From NCBI RefSeq assembly GCF_000241345.1, contig NZ_BAED01000020.1, positions 1 to 64,000 of the forward strand: a stretch of 64,000 bases of DNA. Reading direction: 5' to 3'. The position numbers and the translations under genes are program-made. Origin of the DNA: Gordonia amarae NBRC 15530 (GTDB taxonomy: Bacteria > Actinomycetota > Actinomycetes > Mycobacteriales > Mycobacteriaceae). Position 1 is the stretch's first letter; the number at the start of each line of letters is the position of its first letter. Below the pieces are notes generated by a model. That model was not told where the DNA came from and made no database searches. It was given only the letters and a program-made list of their open reading frames with translations. This document shows positions 24,393 through 36,594 of this stretch, piece by piece.

Positions 24393-24777
24393 TGTGCCGT
24401 AGATCGCAGCAGAACGCTCGTGCGGGCAGGGGACGTACGCCGGCGGCGGATGTGGCGGCCGTCTGGAGCGGCGGTGGTGTGGAATGACCGATTCGCCGCG
24501 AATCTACCGAAATACGTCAGGCCGGTGGCGCGGCTTGGTAATCGACTGGTAAACAGTTCTGCCATTGTTTTGCGGAACGAATTAGTTCTGCGGGTGCGGG
24601 TGCGAATCAGGGGAGAAGTCCCCATGTGGCGATATTGACCGGAGGGTACCGAGGTGCGAATCTATGTCATGCCGGACCGATAGATTCAAAGGCTTCAAGT
24701 AAAGGGTTACTGATTTTTCGGAATGGCACATCGCATCAGTCAGGGAACTCACTTTCCCACTTTTTAGGAGTGATCTA
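24393..24777. other. 385-bp non-coding gap
   Basis: It falls in GC content towards 24778. Apart from a good ribosome-binding site (TAGGAGTGA) just before 24778 I see no gene, repeat or clear operator. Confidence 0.4.
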
Positions 24778-25140
24778 ATGTCCAAGAAACACGCACTCGC
24801 AGGATTCGCCGGTATTGCCGCAATCGCCGGAATTCTGGGCGCCGGCGCGGGCACGGCAGCGGCCGTCGCGCCGACCACGCACTTGGAGTCCGGTCACCGG
24901 GGCAAGGTGGTGGTCGTGGTGAGCAATCCGAATGCCTACCCGATCGAATGCGAGACCTGGGTCGTCGAGAAGGGCGCTATCGGAAAACGGTTCACCGTCG
25001 ATTCGCAGGAGGTGGAGGCCAGGACCCTGCGAGGTACCCCCGGCTACCACGAAGTCTGGCTGCACTGCGGAAAGAACACCCTTGCCGGACCTGATGAGGT
25101 GCGAGGCTCCATCGGGCTGGTGAAGATCAAGCGCCACTGA
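24778..25140 (+). CDS. Small secreted protein of unknown function
   Basis: 120 residues. Signal peptide MSKKHALAGFAGIAAIAGIL ends near AAA (about residue 29). The mature part of about 90 residues is basic, with two cysteines (IECETW and WLHCGK) likely to pair, and reads as a small beta-sandwich (GKVVVVVSNPNAYPI). It ends VKIKRH. A TAGGAG sequence before ATG supports the start. The next gene also encodes a small secreted protein, but the large hairpin between them suggests separate transcripts. Confidence 0.6.
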   Translation: MSKKHALAGFAGIAAIAGILGAGAGTAAAVAPTTHLESGHRGKVVVVVSNPNAYPIECETWVVEKGAIGKRFTVDSQEVEARTLRGTPGYHEVWLHCGKNTLAGPDEVRGSIGLVKIKRH

Positions 25141-25180
25141 TCGCACGGCATCTGTCCGTCCGAGTACTTACATAGTCGTG

Positions 25181-25229
25181 GCGGATGGCCGGCGAATCGG
25201 GTAGTCGACTACTCGTGCCGGTCATCCGC
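25181..25229. terminator. Large cruciform-like hairpin
   Basis: GCGGATGGCCGGC pairs with GCCGGTCATCCGC (one mismatch). Within the loop GTAGTCGACTAC is itself a perfect palindrome. Confidence 0.6.
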
Positions 25230-25288
25230 ACCGCCGCAATACTATTACCGATCGCCCACATCATTTCGATGTCGAAGGAAGATTATTA

Positions 25289-25792
25289 ATGCCTAGAAGA
25301 ATCATCACCGCTTTTATTGCGGTCATGCTGAGTCTCGGTGTCGCCGGCATTGTGGCCGGACAGGGTAGTGCGACGCCTCTGGATGTCAAGGGACCGGTGA
25401 CGCCGGTCTGTGAGGCGTGCACGATGACCAATTCGGTGACCATCACCCTGATTCTCCGAAAGGAGTGGGTCGATGACCATCCGGGCTATCGCCCGATCGT
25501 GAGTGTGCGTATGCGCCTTCCGAAGGGGTATCCCAAGGAGTACACGGAGCTGGCGCGGGCCGCGTATGTTCGGCGGTCGTTCCATAAGCGCGACGGGCGG
25601 ACATATCAGATGAAGTACACCGCCCAGAGGTTGCCGGCGGACAAGAGACTGGAGGTGCTGGTCGTCGGCCAGGACGTCTGGCGGTTCCGTGGCGACGACG
25701 CGTTCACCATCCGGCAGTTCACCTCTGGAGGGCAGACCTTCCCCGGACACGCGTCGGTGCGGCTGTATCAGTATCCCGATCCCGCCGAATGA
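25289..25792 (+). CDS. Small secreted protein of unknown function
   Basis: 167 residues, family not recognised. Signal peptide MPRRIITAFIAVMLSLGVAG is followed by a likely cleavage near SAT (about residue 29). The mature domain has a closely spaced cysteine pair (VCEACTM) and Tyr/Arg-rich beta segments, and ends ASVRLYQYPDPAE. The start has GAAGGAAGATT upstream. It lies between two strong hairpins, so it is probably transcribed alone. Confidence 0.6.
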   Translation: MPRRIITAFIAVMLSLGVAGIVAGQGSATPLDVKGPVTPVCEACTMTNSVTITLILRKEWVDDHPGYRPIVSVRMRLPKGYPKEYTELARAAYVRRSFHKRDGRTYQMKYTAQRLPADKRLEVLVVGQDVWRFRGDDAFTIRQFTSGGQTFPGHASVRLYQYPDPAE

Positions 25793-25813
25793 CTGTCGGT
25801 GCGGCCGGTGACC

Positions 25814-25855
25814 TCGGAGTCCCGCGAGACGACCACGTCTCTCGCGGGACTCCGA
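25814..25855. terminator. Strong bidirectional hairpin
   Basis: TCGGAGTCCCGCGAGA pairs perfectly with TCTCGCGGGACTCCGA. It lies between the converging secreted-protein gene and the amidase gene. Confidence 0.75.
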
Positions 25856-25891
25856 CGCCTGTGCCCGGAGCCGGCAGGTGGGCACGCCGGC

Positions 25892-27475
25892 TCAGCCGAT
25901 GGTTGCGGGAGCCGGTGCGGGCGCACCGGTAGGCGCGGCCGACGGCGTCGGCGGCTCTGCGGTGCCCATCGGGGTGCCACCCGAGGCGATGGCGCGGATG
26001 GTGCTCAGCGCCGCATACCCGTTCCGGCCGGGGCAGTCGGTGTGGTTGAGGTCGCGGTGACCGGAGATCGTCGGCACGTCGGCGACGCTGCCCGCCGAGA
26101 ACTTGCTCTCCGAGAAGTACTGGGCGTCGAGCCGGGATTTACCGACGGGCGACAGGCCTGCCTTACCGAGGCGCCAGCGCAGGAAGCGGCCCGCGGCCGA
26201 CACCATCTGCGCGGTCGGCCCGACCTGGTCGAGATTGCCCATCAGCGACACCCCGACCGTCGACTGGTTGAAGCCGCCGGTGTGGGTGGCCTCCACGTTG
26301 CGGTCGAGACCGCCGAACGCGCCCTCGAAGATCTGCCCGTACTTGTCGACGAGCGCGTTGTAACCGATGTCGCACCAGTTGAGAGCGCGGGCATGGTAGG
26401 CGTAGATGCCGCGCACGATCTCGGCCGACTGCTGCGGTGTGTAGTCGTTGGATCCGGCGGTGTGATGGACCACCGCACCCTTGACCCGCGGGATGTAGAC
26501 CGGCTGTGAACAGCGAATACTCTCGTCGGCACCCCATTGGGCCCGCGAGATCACCGACGGGCCGCCCGCGAGCGAGGTCAGCATCGATGACCCGAGCGAC
26601 AGCAGGCTCTGCGGCGAGATCACGGTTGCCTGCACCGCCGACAGCGCCGTGTTGAGCAGCGTCGAGATGATCGAATCCGACGATCCGATGCCCAGCTGGG
26701 TGAGCAGTCCGCTCTGGGTGACGGCGGCCGGGATGGCCTTGCCGCCCTGGGTCAGCAGGATCTCGGCGACCTTCGCCCCGCCCACCCAGATCGGTTCGGT
26801 GCCGCTGACGTACTTGCGGCGGCCCCGTTCACCCGGTCCCGGGTTGCCGGCGGTGTCGACGGTCTCGAGCGCGGTCCACTTACCCCACTTGCCGTTCTTG
26901 TCCTGGACCCGCAGAAAGGGGGTGGCCTCGACGGGTTTGTCCCAGGTCAGCGCCACCATCTTGAGGGCCTTGCCCTTGTTGGTGATGCGCTGCACGGCCG
27001 CGCCGACGGGCCTGCCGTCGGCCATCCGCGGCGACACCACGCGCTTCTTCGCCGGGGTGCGGGACGTCGGGGCGTCCGGTTTCGGGGCTCCTGGTGTCGG
27101 GGCTCCTGGTTTCGAGGTGGTGGGTGGAACCGGCGTGACCGTGCGGGGCGCCGGGGTCCGCACGGCCTCGTTGCCGGGGATCTCGACCTGCGGCAACGCC
27201 GGGGCGGTGTGCCCCTTGTCCGGGTCGGGGAACAGCGTCGGAGTGATCTCGGGCAGCGTGATCCCGAGGTCGGCGAGGCCCGCCGTCGCGATGTCGAGGG
27301 CGTATGTCGGCAGCTTGGCCAGGGAGATCTGCTCGATCGCGGTCTTCGTCCTGTCCTTCTTGCGGTCGACGGGGACGGGGTCGACGCCGAACAGGGTGAC
27401 CGCGAACGGGCTCGCGACGGCCAGCGCGGCGACGATCGCGAGGACGATCGGTGGCTTGGTTCTGGGGTATCGCAC
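25892..27475 (-). CDS. Secreted peptidoglycan-recognition N-acetylmuramoyl-L-alanine amidase (Rv3811-like)
   Basis: 527 residues. An N-terminal signal or anchor (IVLAIVAALAVASPFAVTLFG) and a Pro/Thr-rich linker (about 95-145) precede a beta-rich middle part and the PGRP/amidase-2 domain at about 310-495. The zinc-ligand motifs are VVHHTAGSNDY and GHRDLNHTDCPG, with HTGGFNQSTVGVSLMGN between them. It cleaves the bond between muramic acid and the stem peptide outside the cell. A short Pro/Ala tail ends the protein. The start is GTG with AGGAG 9 nt upstream. It is divergent from the SpoIID-domain gene and at the same synteny position as Rv3811. Confidence 0.88.
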   Translation of the reverse strand: MRYPRTKPPIVLAIVAALAVASPFAVTLFGVDPVPVDRKKDRTKTAIEQISLAKLPTYALDIATAGLADLGITLPEITPTLFPDPDKGHTAPALPQVEIPGNEAVRTPAPRTVTPVPPTTSKPGAPTPGAPKPDAPTSRTPAKKRVVSPRMADGRPVGAAVQRITNKGKALKMVALTWDKPVEATPFLRVQDKNGKWGKWTALETVDTAGNPGPGERGRRKYVSGTEPIWVGGAKVAEILLTQGGKAIPAAVTQSGLLTQLGIGSSDSIISTLLNTALSAVQATVISPQSLLSLGSSMLTSLAGGPSVISRAQWGADESIRCSQPVYIPRVKGAVVHHTAGSNDYTPQQSAEIVRGIYAYHARALNWCDIGYNALVDKYGQIFEGAFGGLDRNVEATHTGGFNQSTVGVSLMGNLDQVGPTAQMVSAAGRFLRWRLGKAGLSPVGKSRLDAQYFSESKFSAGSVADVPTISGHRDLNHTDCPGRNGYAALSTIRAIASGGTPMGTAEPPTPSAAPTGAPAPAPATIG

Positions 27476-27783
27476 GGGTGCAGGTCTCCTGGCAGATCGT
27501 GGCGGCAGCAGCTTCGGGGCCGGACCGTTGTCATCCTGTGCGTCGGGACCGCGTTGCGGGGTGACCGACGCGCACTTTCGATGAAACTCGTGATGCTGTT
27601 GTTATCTCGTGGGGTTGCCGTTGCTGCGAGATATTCACTATGGTCACTACAGTCTCAATCGCAACACTAGTCACACGAGTCACGGTCGGCCACCCCCTGC
27701 AACGGCTTCGCAGCGGGGCGGCCTCCCGTGCACCCACTGCGTACAAGCCGATGCGGGGGTAACCCGAGGGGAGTCCAGCGGTC
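27476..27783. promoter_or_regulatory. Divergent promoter region with GTCACA direct repeat
   Basis: A 308-bp gap between two cell-wall enzyme genes. GTCACACGAGTCACG at 27670-27684 is a 9-bp-spaced direct repeat resembling the half-sites reported for the MtrA response regulator. Other GTCAC or CTCA words lie just before it. Confidence 0.35.
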
Positions 27784-29319
27784 ATGCCACGTCTGAGAAT
27801 GTTCACGACCGGCACCCGGCCAAGGGATGCGCGCACACGCCGACTGTCGTTGACGGCACTGGGCGTGACGCCCGTGCTCATCGCCGGCGGTCTGGCGCTC
27901 GGAACCCAGCTCGGTCAGGGCGACGACGATGTCGCCCTGACCGTCGGCGGGTCCGTGACCCTCACCGGTCACGGCCACGGTCACGGTCGTGGCCTGGGCC
28001 AGTGGGGTGCCTACGGGTATGCGAAGAAGGGCTGGTCTGCCAACCGGATCCTCAGCCACTATTACGGCGGCACCACCGCGGGGAAGGCGGGCAGGTCCGA
28101 GATCGACGTCGTCTTGACGAATCAGAGCTCGGTATCTGTGCGCGCGGGCGCCGGGATGAGGGTCGGCGGGCAGACCGTCGCCCCCGGACAGGCTGTGAGC
28201 TTGTCCGGGGGAACAGCAAACATCACCTCCGGCTGCGGGGGGCCTGTCGTGCGGTCCGTGCCCGCGACCTTCGTCGAACCGCTGAACGCCGGGCCCAGCA
28301 GGCCCGCCGGTGAGATCCTCACCTTCTGCGGATCGGGCGCCAAGTACCGCGGCAAGCTCGGCTACGCCGGGGGCCGGGTGGTCAACCGCATCCACATCGA
28401 CGACTACGTCAAGGGTGTCCTGCCCAAGGAGATCTCCCCCGGCTGGGCCGACGGCGGCGGCATGGAGGCCATCAAGGCGCAGGCCGTGGCCGCCCGCACC
28501 TACGCGCTCGCCGCGCTCGCCGGCGGTAAACAGATCGACGACACCCAGAACTCGCAGGTCTACGGCGGTGCGTCCGTCGAGGACCCGCGCACCAACACCG
28601 CGGCCGACGCCACCGCCGGTCAGGTCCGGCTCGTCGGCGGCAAACCCGCGTTCACCGAGTTCTCGGCGTCGACGGGCGGCTACACCGCGGGCGGCCAGTT
28701 CCCGGCGGTTCAAGACGACGGCGACAGCATCTCGCCGTCACACAACTGGTCGATGACGCTGAGCCCCGACACCATCGGCAGCGCCTTCGGCGTGGGTGCG
28801 CTGCGGTCGTTCGAGGTTGTCGAGGCCAACGGTCTCGGCCCGAACTGGGGCCGCGCCGCCAAGGTCCGCGTGGTCGGGTCCGCCCGCTCCGTCGACGTGA
28901 GCGGCGAGGACGCCCGCACCACGCTCGGCCTCAAGTCGTCGTTCTTCGCCATCAAGGGGCAGACGAGCAAGCCCAAGATCGTCACACCGCCGCGCGGCAC
29001 CGGATCGAATTTCGGCAGCCTGGAGACCATCTTCGATGAGATCCTGCCGGGCGCGTCGCAGCTGCTCTCGGTGGGTACCCAGCTGATGAGCGGCAAGTTC
29101 GACGACCTCGGAGGCATCACCGGCCTCCTCGGCCAGGCGATCGGCGTTCCCGGTCTCACCCCCGACGGCCAGGGCGTCGTCCAGCTGTTCCAGCGCGGCA
29201 TGATGTTCTTCTCCGCCGACACCGGCGTGCACGCGCTGGCCGGGCGGGCACTGGCCGACTACCAGAGCAAGGGCGGCCAGCCGGTCCTCGGCTTCCCCAA
29301 ACGGGACGCCCTCAGATAA
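27784..29319 (+). CDS. Secreted SpoIID/LytB-domain protein
   Basis: 511 residues. An N-terminal hydrophobic export segment (LTALGVTPVLIAGGLALG, about 20-37) leads to GHGHGRGLGQWGAYGYA and the SpoIID domain (about 110-390) with IDDYVKGVLPKEISPGW, MEAIKAQAVAARTYAL and FSASTGGYTAGGQFP. SpoIID proteins are lytic transglycosylase-like enzymes acting on peptidoglycan; here an envelope-remodelling role is likely. The C-terminal region, ending QPVLGFPKRDAL, looks like a single LGFP-type repeat for wall binding. GAGGGGAGTCC upstream supports the ATG. Followed by a perfect 13-bp hairpin. Confidence 0.85.
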   Translation: MPRLRMFTTGTRPRDARTRRLSLTALGVTPVLIAGGLALGTQLGQGDDDVALTVGGSVTLTGHGHGHGRGLGQWGAYGYAKKGWSANRILSHYYGGTTAGKAGRSEIDVVLTNQSSVSVRAGAGMRVGGQTVAPGQAVSLSGGTANITSGCGGPVVRSVPATFVEPLNAGPSRPAGEILTFCGSGAKYRGKLGYAGGRVVNRIHIDDYVKGVLPKEISPGWADGGGMEAIKAQAVAARTYALAALAGGKQIDDTQNSQVYGGASVEDPRTNTAADATAGQVRLVGGKPAFTEFSASTGGYTAGGQFPAVQDDGDSISPSHNWSMTLSPDTIGSAFGVGALRSFEVVEANGLGPNWGRAAKVRVVGSARSVDVSGEDARTTLGLKSSFFAIKGQTSKPKIVTPPRGTGSNFGSLETIFDEILPGASQLLSVGTQLMSGKFDDLGGITGLLGQAIGVPGLTPDGQGVVQLFQRGMMFFSADTGVHALAGRALADYQSKGGQPVLGFPKRDALR

Positions 29320-29349
29320 CCGGACTGGGGCACCGCCAGCCGGGCCGGT

Positions 29350-29391
29350 CCTACCGGAACCCTCAGGATCGGACGGTCGGGTTCCGGTAGG
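29350..29391. terminator. Perfect 13-bp hairpin after the SpoIID gene
   Basis: CCTACCGGAACCC pairs with GGGTTCCGGTAGG. The left arm lies within a 27-bp exact direct repeat (29341-29367 and 29458-29484) that flanks repeat B1. Confidence 0.7.
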
Positions 29392-29398
29392 CCCCTAT

Positions 29399-29463
29399 GG
29401 CCCGTCTTCCTCCCTCTCTCGCCGGTCGCAGGCTCCCCACTCGCTCGGTCGTCCAGACGGGCC
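29399..29463. repeat. Dispersed palindromic repeat, family B, copy 1
   Basis: Outer arms GGCCCGTCT and AGACGGGCC enclose the family core CTTCCTCC, GGTCGCAGGCTCCC, GTCGTCCAG. It lies just upstream of glf. Confidence 0.75.
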
Positions 29464-29502
29464 GGTCCTACCGGAACCCTCAGGTTGGGTCCGATAGGCT
29501 GA

Positions 29503-32577
<3,075 letters not shown>

Positions 32578-32597
<20 letters not shown>

Positions 32598-33174
32598 ACA
32601 GCCGGTGGCCGGCGTCGCTCCGGCGACCGGTGAGGCGGCCGTTCTGGTCGGCATCCAGTCGGCGATCGGGCATCGGCCCGGGGTCCGGGAGGCCGCCCGC
32701 GGACTGTCGCACTTCGGTGAGCACTCCCTCGGCTGGCTGGCGATCGCCGGCACCGGGGCGGGCATCGCCCACCTGAAGGGCGACCGGGCCGCCCGCCGCC
32801 GCTGGGTCGAGGCCGGCGTCGGAGCGTTCGGCGCACACGCGGCGTCGGTCATCATCAAGCGGGTCGTGCGCAGGCCCCGCCCCAACCATCCCGACATCGA
32901 GATCGGGGTGGGCACCCCGTCCAAGCTGAGCTTCCCGTCCTCGCACGCCACATCGACAACGGCGGCCGCCATCCTGATCGGCCGCGCCGCCGGTCTGCCC
33001 CCGGCCGCGCTGCCCGCGGTGCTGGTGCCGCCGATGCTGCTGTCGCGGCTGGTCCTGGGCGTGCACTATCCCACCGATGTGCTTGCCGGCGCGGGAATCG
33101 GAGCGGTCAGCGCCGCGGCCGTCGTCGCGGGTGACAGACTGTTGCAGAATCATTCGGGCGCCGCGGACAGCTGA
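32578..33174 (+). CDS. PAP2-family phosphatase, probable decaprenylphosphoryl-5-phosphoribose phosphatase (Rv3807-like)
   Basis: 198 residues with the three PAP2 motifs: KRVVRRPRP, FPSSHAT and SRLVLGVHYPTDVLAG. Hydrophobic segments surround them, so it is a membrane phosphatase. In the mycobacterial pathway the homolog removes the 5-phosphate from decaprenylphosphoryl phosphoribose made by UbiA; that role is inferred from position between glfT2 and ubiA. The ATG lies inside the glfT2 coding region, giving a 20-bp overlap and probable translational coupling. Confidence 0.9.
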
Positions 33175-33265
33175 GCCCGCGCCCAGACGACAAAACGGGC
33201 ACAGACGACAAAGAAGTGACACCCGCACCGGTGCGGGCAAGGAGTGACATGAGCCGAGGACCGCG

Positions 33266-34237
33266 ATGAGTGAGGAACCGATCGAGCACGGCCCCCAGCT
33301 CGGCCCGCCGAAGAACCTGGCGAGCGGACTGGTCAAGGCGCTGCGACCCCGGCAGTGGGTCAAGAACGTCCTGGTCCTCGCCGCACCGATGGCCGCGGGC
33401 ACCGACGTGCTCACCGACGGCGCCACCATGCTGCGCGTGCTGGTGGCGTTCGTCGCGTTCTGCCTGATCGCCTCGGCCACCTACCTGATCAACGACGCCC
33501 TCGACGTCGAGGCCGACCGCAACCACCCGACCAAACGGTTCCGGCCCATCGCGGCCGGGGTGGTGCCGCAGAACCTGGCGTTCGGTCTGGCGGCGGTGCT
33601 GGCCGTCGCGGCGATCGGTGTGTCGTTCCTGGCGAACTGGCAGACCGCGGTCACCATCGCCGTGTACTTCGCCATCCAGCTCGGCTACTGCTTCGGCCTC
33701 AAACACCAGGCCGTCATCGACATCTGCATCGTGTCGTCGGGCTTCTTGATCCGGGCCATCGCCGGCGGTGTCGCCGCCCAGCTGCCCGAGGGCCTGTCGC
33801 GCTGGTTCCTGCTGGTCATGGCGTTCGGTTCGCTGTTCATGGCGGCCGGCAAACGCTACGCCGAACTGGTGTACGCCGAGCGCACCGGCGCCAAGATCCG
33901 CAAGTCGCTGCAGTACTACACCGCCACCTACCTGCGGTTCGTGTGGACGCTGTCGGCGACGGCGGTGGTGCTGTCCTACGGTCTCTGGGCCCTGGACACC
34001 GCTCCTGCGTTGGACGCAGGCCTCGCGCTGGACACCGCAACAGTCGGCGGCCACGACGACAACGTCTTCTACTCGATCTCGATCGTCCCGTTCACCGTCG
34101 CGATCCTGCGGTACGCGGTCGACGTCGACGGCGGTCAAGCGGGCGAACCCGAGGAGATCGCCCTGGGCGACCGCATCCTGCAGTTCCTGGCGGTCGCCTG
34201 GATCGCCTGCGTGGGTGTGGCCGTCTATGCCTTCTGA
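33266..34237 (+). CDS. ubiA: Decaprenyl-phosphate phosphoribosyltransferase (DPPR synthase)
   Basis: 323 residues, a polytopic UbiA-family membrane prenyltransferase. RQWVKNVLVLAAP lies near the start. The first Asp-rich site is NDALDVEADRNHPTKRFRP (about 76-94), and the second is the region around DICIVSSGFLIRAIAGG. It transfers phosphoribose from PRPP to decaprenyl phosphate, the first committed step towards decaprenylphosphoryl arabinose. GAGGACC lies upstream of ATG. It overlaps aftB by 11 bp. Same order as Rv3806c. Confidence 0.94.
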   Translation: MSEEPIEHGPQLGPPKNLASGLVKALRPRQWVKNVLVLAAPMAAGTDVLTDGATMLRVLVAFVAFCLIASATYLINDALDVEADRNHPTKRFRPIAAGVVPQNLAFGLAAVLAVAAIGVSFLANWQTAVTIAVYFAIQLGYCFGLKHQAVIDICIVSSGFLIRAIAGGVAAQLPEGLSRWFLLVMAFGSLFMAAGKRYAELVYAERTGAKIRKSLQYYTATYLRFVWTLSATAVVLSYGLWALDTAPALDAGLALDTATVGGHDDNVFYSISIVPFTVAILRYAVDVDGGQAGEPEEIALGDRILQFLAVAWIACVGVAVYAF

Positions 34238-36260
34238 CGAACAGCCCGTCGGTACCGAGTCGAGCCTGGCCGACCTGTTCGGGACGGACGAGAAGCGGCG
34301 CGCGGGGCTGTCGGGCCGGATCCGTGGCCTCGACGCCCGGCAGTGGGTGACCGCGGGCAGCTTCGCGATCGGCGCCGTCGCGGTCACGGTCTTCTTCACC
34401 ATCGGTGCCTGGCAGCGTCGGTGGATCGCCGACGACGGCCTCATCGTGCTGCGCACCCTGCGCAACCTGTTCGCGGGCAACGGTCCGGTGTTCAACGCGG
34501 GGGAGCGGGTCGAGGCCAACACCTCGACGGCGTGGACCTATCTGCTGTGGTTCTGGGCGTGGGTCACCGACGGGAAACTCGAATACGTGGCGCTGTGGGT
34601 GGCGCTGGTGCTGTCGGTGACGGCGATCCCGCTGGCCATGTACGGCACCGCCCGGCTGTACGCCGACAGGCTCTCCCGCACCTCCGGCTGGACGCTGCTG
34701 CTGCCGCTCGGCGCGATCGTCTACATCGCGGTGCCCCCGGCCCGCGACTTCGCCACCAGCGGCCTGGAGAACGGGCTGTGCATCTTCTGGATCGCGGTCC
34801 TGTGGTGTCAGTTCGTGGCGTGGGGGAGACGTGGCACCCGCGGGCGTGGCAACAGTCCCGCGACGCTCGCGCTGGCGTTCACCGCCGGCCTCGCCCCGCT
34901 GATCCGGCCCGAACTCGCCGTGCTCGGCGGGCTGGTGCTGCTGGCCATGGTCCTCGCACCCGCGTCGTGGAAGCTGCGCGCCGGGATCGTCGTCGTCGCC
35001 GGTGTGCTGCCGGTGGGCTACCAGATCTTCCGCATGGGCTACTACGCGTTGCTCGTGCCCAACCCGGCCGTCGCCAAGGACGCCAGCGGCTCCAAGTGGG
35101 CGCAGGGCTTCGACTACGTCGGCAACCTGTTCTCGCCGTACCTGCTGGTGCTGCCGCTGATCCTGCTGATCGTCGTCGCCGCGCTCCTCGGCGTCGACGG
35201 CCGGCTGTCGCGCGGCACCGCCGGCGCCGAGGAGTCCGTCCTCGACGCGGCGCGCCCGGGAGTGCGGGACCGGTTGGCGGGCTGGTCGGCGTGGCTGCAG
35301 TCCCCCACCGCGGTGACTGTCACCGTCGCCGTGGCGGGTGCCATCGGTGCCGTCTACTGGATGCGGCAGGGCGGCGACTTCATGCACGGCCGGGTGCTGC
35401 TCAACCCGATGTTCACGCTGCTGCTCCCGCTGATGACCGTCCCGGTGACGATTCCGTCGAGCTGGGCGCAACTGCGCGGTGCCGCCGGCGCCGTCCCCGC
35501 CCGGCGCGCCCGGATCCGGCTCGGCTCCGCGGTCGTGCTGGCCGCCATCTGGATCACCACGCTCGTATGGGGCTGTCTGTACCAGTCGACGGTCCTGCCG
35601 AACGCCGGCACCAGCATCGGCCGCAGCGGCATCGTCGACGAGCGGCGCTTCTATGTCACCAACATGGGCATCCAGAACCCGGTGACCGCCGAGGACTACC
35701 TCGACTACCCGCGCATGCGGGCGATGGTCCAGCGGATCGAGGAGTACCGCGGGCAGGGCGGCGTGATCCTGCCGTCGGCCAACTACGACGAGTGGTACGT
35801 CGCACCGCTGCCCGAATCCACCCCGCAGAACAAGCGCAAGGTGACGGTGTACTTCCTCAACCTGGGTATGACGAGCATGAACGCACCGCTCGATGTGCGC
35901 GTCGTCGACCAGATGGGGCTGGCCTATCCGCTCGCGGCACACACCGAACGCCTCGTCGACGGCCGCATCGGGCACGACAAGAATCTGCGGGCGGAATGGG
36001 TGGTCGCCGAGGCCAAGGCCGTCTCACATAAACCGGAGCTGCCCAGCTACCTCGATGAGGACGCGGTCGCTGCCGCGAAAGTAGCGCTGACCTGCCCCGA
36101 GACCAAGAAGCGGTACCGCTCGTACGAGGGCACGTGGTCGTGGGACAGATTCGTCGACAATCTCAAGAACGCGGTCACGTTCAACAGCTACCGGATTCAG
36201 CGTGAGCCGGAGTACGAGATCCTGCGCTGCGGGCTGACCCCGCCCAGCACGCACCGGTAG
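34227..36260 (+). CDS. aftB: Terminal beta-1,2-arabinofuranosyltransferase AftB
   Basis: 677 residues, slightly longer than the mycobacterial enzyme. It is a GT-C membrane glycosyltransferase with about ten hydrophobic helices and a C-terminal extracytoplasmic domain. The first periplasmic loop carries RRWIADDGLIVLRTLRNLF, with the catalytic-type acidic pair, then VEANTSTAWTYLLW. It uses decaprenylphosphoryl arabinose to add terminal beta-1,2-Araf on arabinan, the site that later accepts mycolates. The ATG lies 11 bp inside ubiA; the longer upstream frame is a shadow of ubiA. End of the operon: a 334-bp gap follows. Confidence 0.93.
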   Translation: MPSDEQPVGTESSLADLFGTDEKRRAGLSGRIRGLDARQWVTAGSFAIGAVAVTVFFTIGAWQRRWIADDGLIVLRTLRNLFAGNGPVFNAGERVEANTSTAWTYLLWFWAWVTDGKLEYVALWVALVLSVTAIPLAMYGTARLYADRLSRTSGWTLLLPLGAIVYIAVPPARDFATSGLENGLCIFWIAVLWCQFVAWGRRGTRGRGNSPATLALAFTAGLAPLIRPELAVLGGLVLLAMVLAPASWKLRAGIVVVAGVLPVGYQIFRMGYYALLVPNPAVAKDASGSKWAQGFDYVGNLFSPYLLVLPLILLIVVAALLGVDGRLSRGTAGAEESVLDAARPGVRDRLAGWSAWLQSPTAVTVTVAVAGAIGAVYWMRQGGDFMHGRVLLNPMFTLLLPLMTVPVTIPSSWAQLRGAAGAVPARRARIRLGSAVVLAAIWITTLVWGCLYQSTVLPNAGTSIGRSGIVDERRFYVTNMGIQNPVTAEDYLDYPRMRAMVQRIEEYRGQGGVILPSANYDEWYVAPLPESTPQNKRKVTVYFLNLGMTSMNAPLDVRVVDQMGLAYPLAAHTERLVDGRIGHDKNLRAEWVVAEAKAVSHKPELPSYLDEDAVAAAKVALTCPETKKRYRSYEGTWSWDRFVDNLKNAVTFNSYRIQREPEYEILRCGLTPPSTHR

Positions 36261-36594
36261 ATATGGCCGGAGTTCAGGGAACCGAAGGGGATTGTGACTC
36301 TGGAACAGTTGTGTCCGCGCATCTCGAATCGGTAACGTTCGCGAAGACATCGACGACAGAGAGACTGTGAGTCAGCTGATCGGCATATGTGATCTCGATT
36401 AGATAGAGATACGGATCACAGCGTTTGTCAGCCTGCCCGGCTTGCAATAGGCTCGCCAAACGATATGTGCGTCACACACGCAGCTGTCGGCGTGGTCGGG
36501 CCCGGATGCGATGCGGGCAACTGTCGCATAAGCAGGGCGGCGGACCACCGGTGATCACCGGTGCTCTGCCCCGAAACGAGGAGTTAGGTAGTCG
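36261..36594. promoter_or_regulatory. Upstream region of mycolyltransferase with an 18-bp perfect palindrome
   Basis: CACCGGTGATCACCGGTG at 36546-36563 is a perfect palindrome 31 bp before the start codon. ACGAGGAG at about 36577 is the ribosome-binding site. The first half is AT-richer (TAGATAGAGATA near 36398) and may hold the promoter. Confidence 0.45.
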
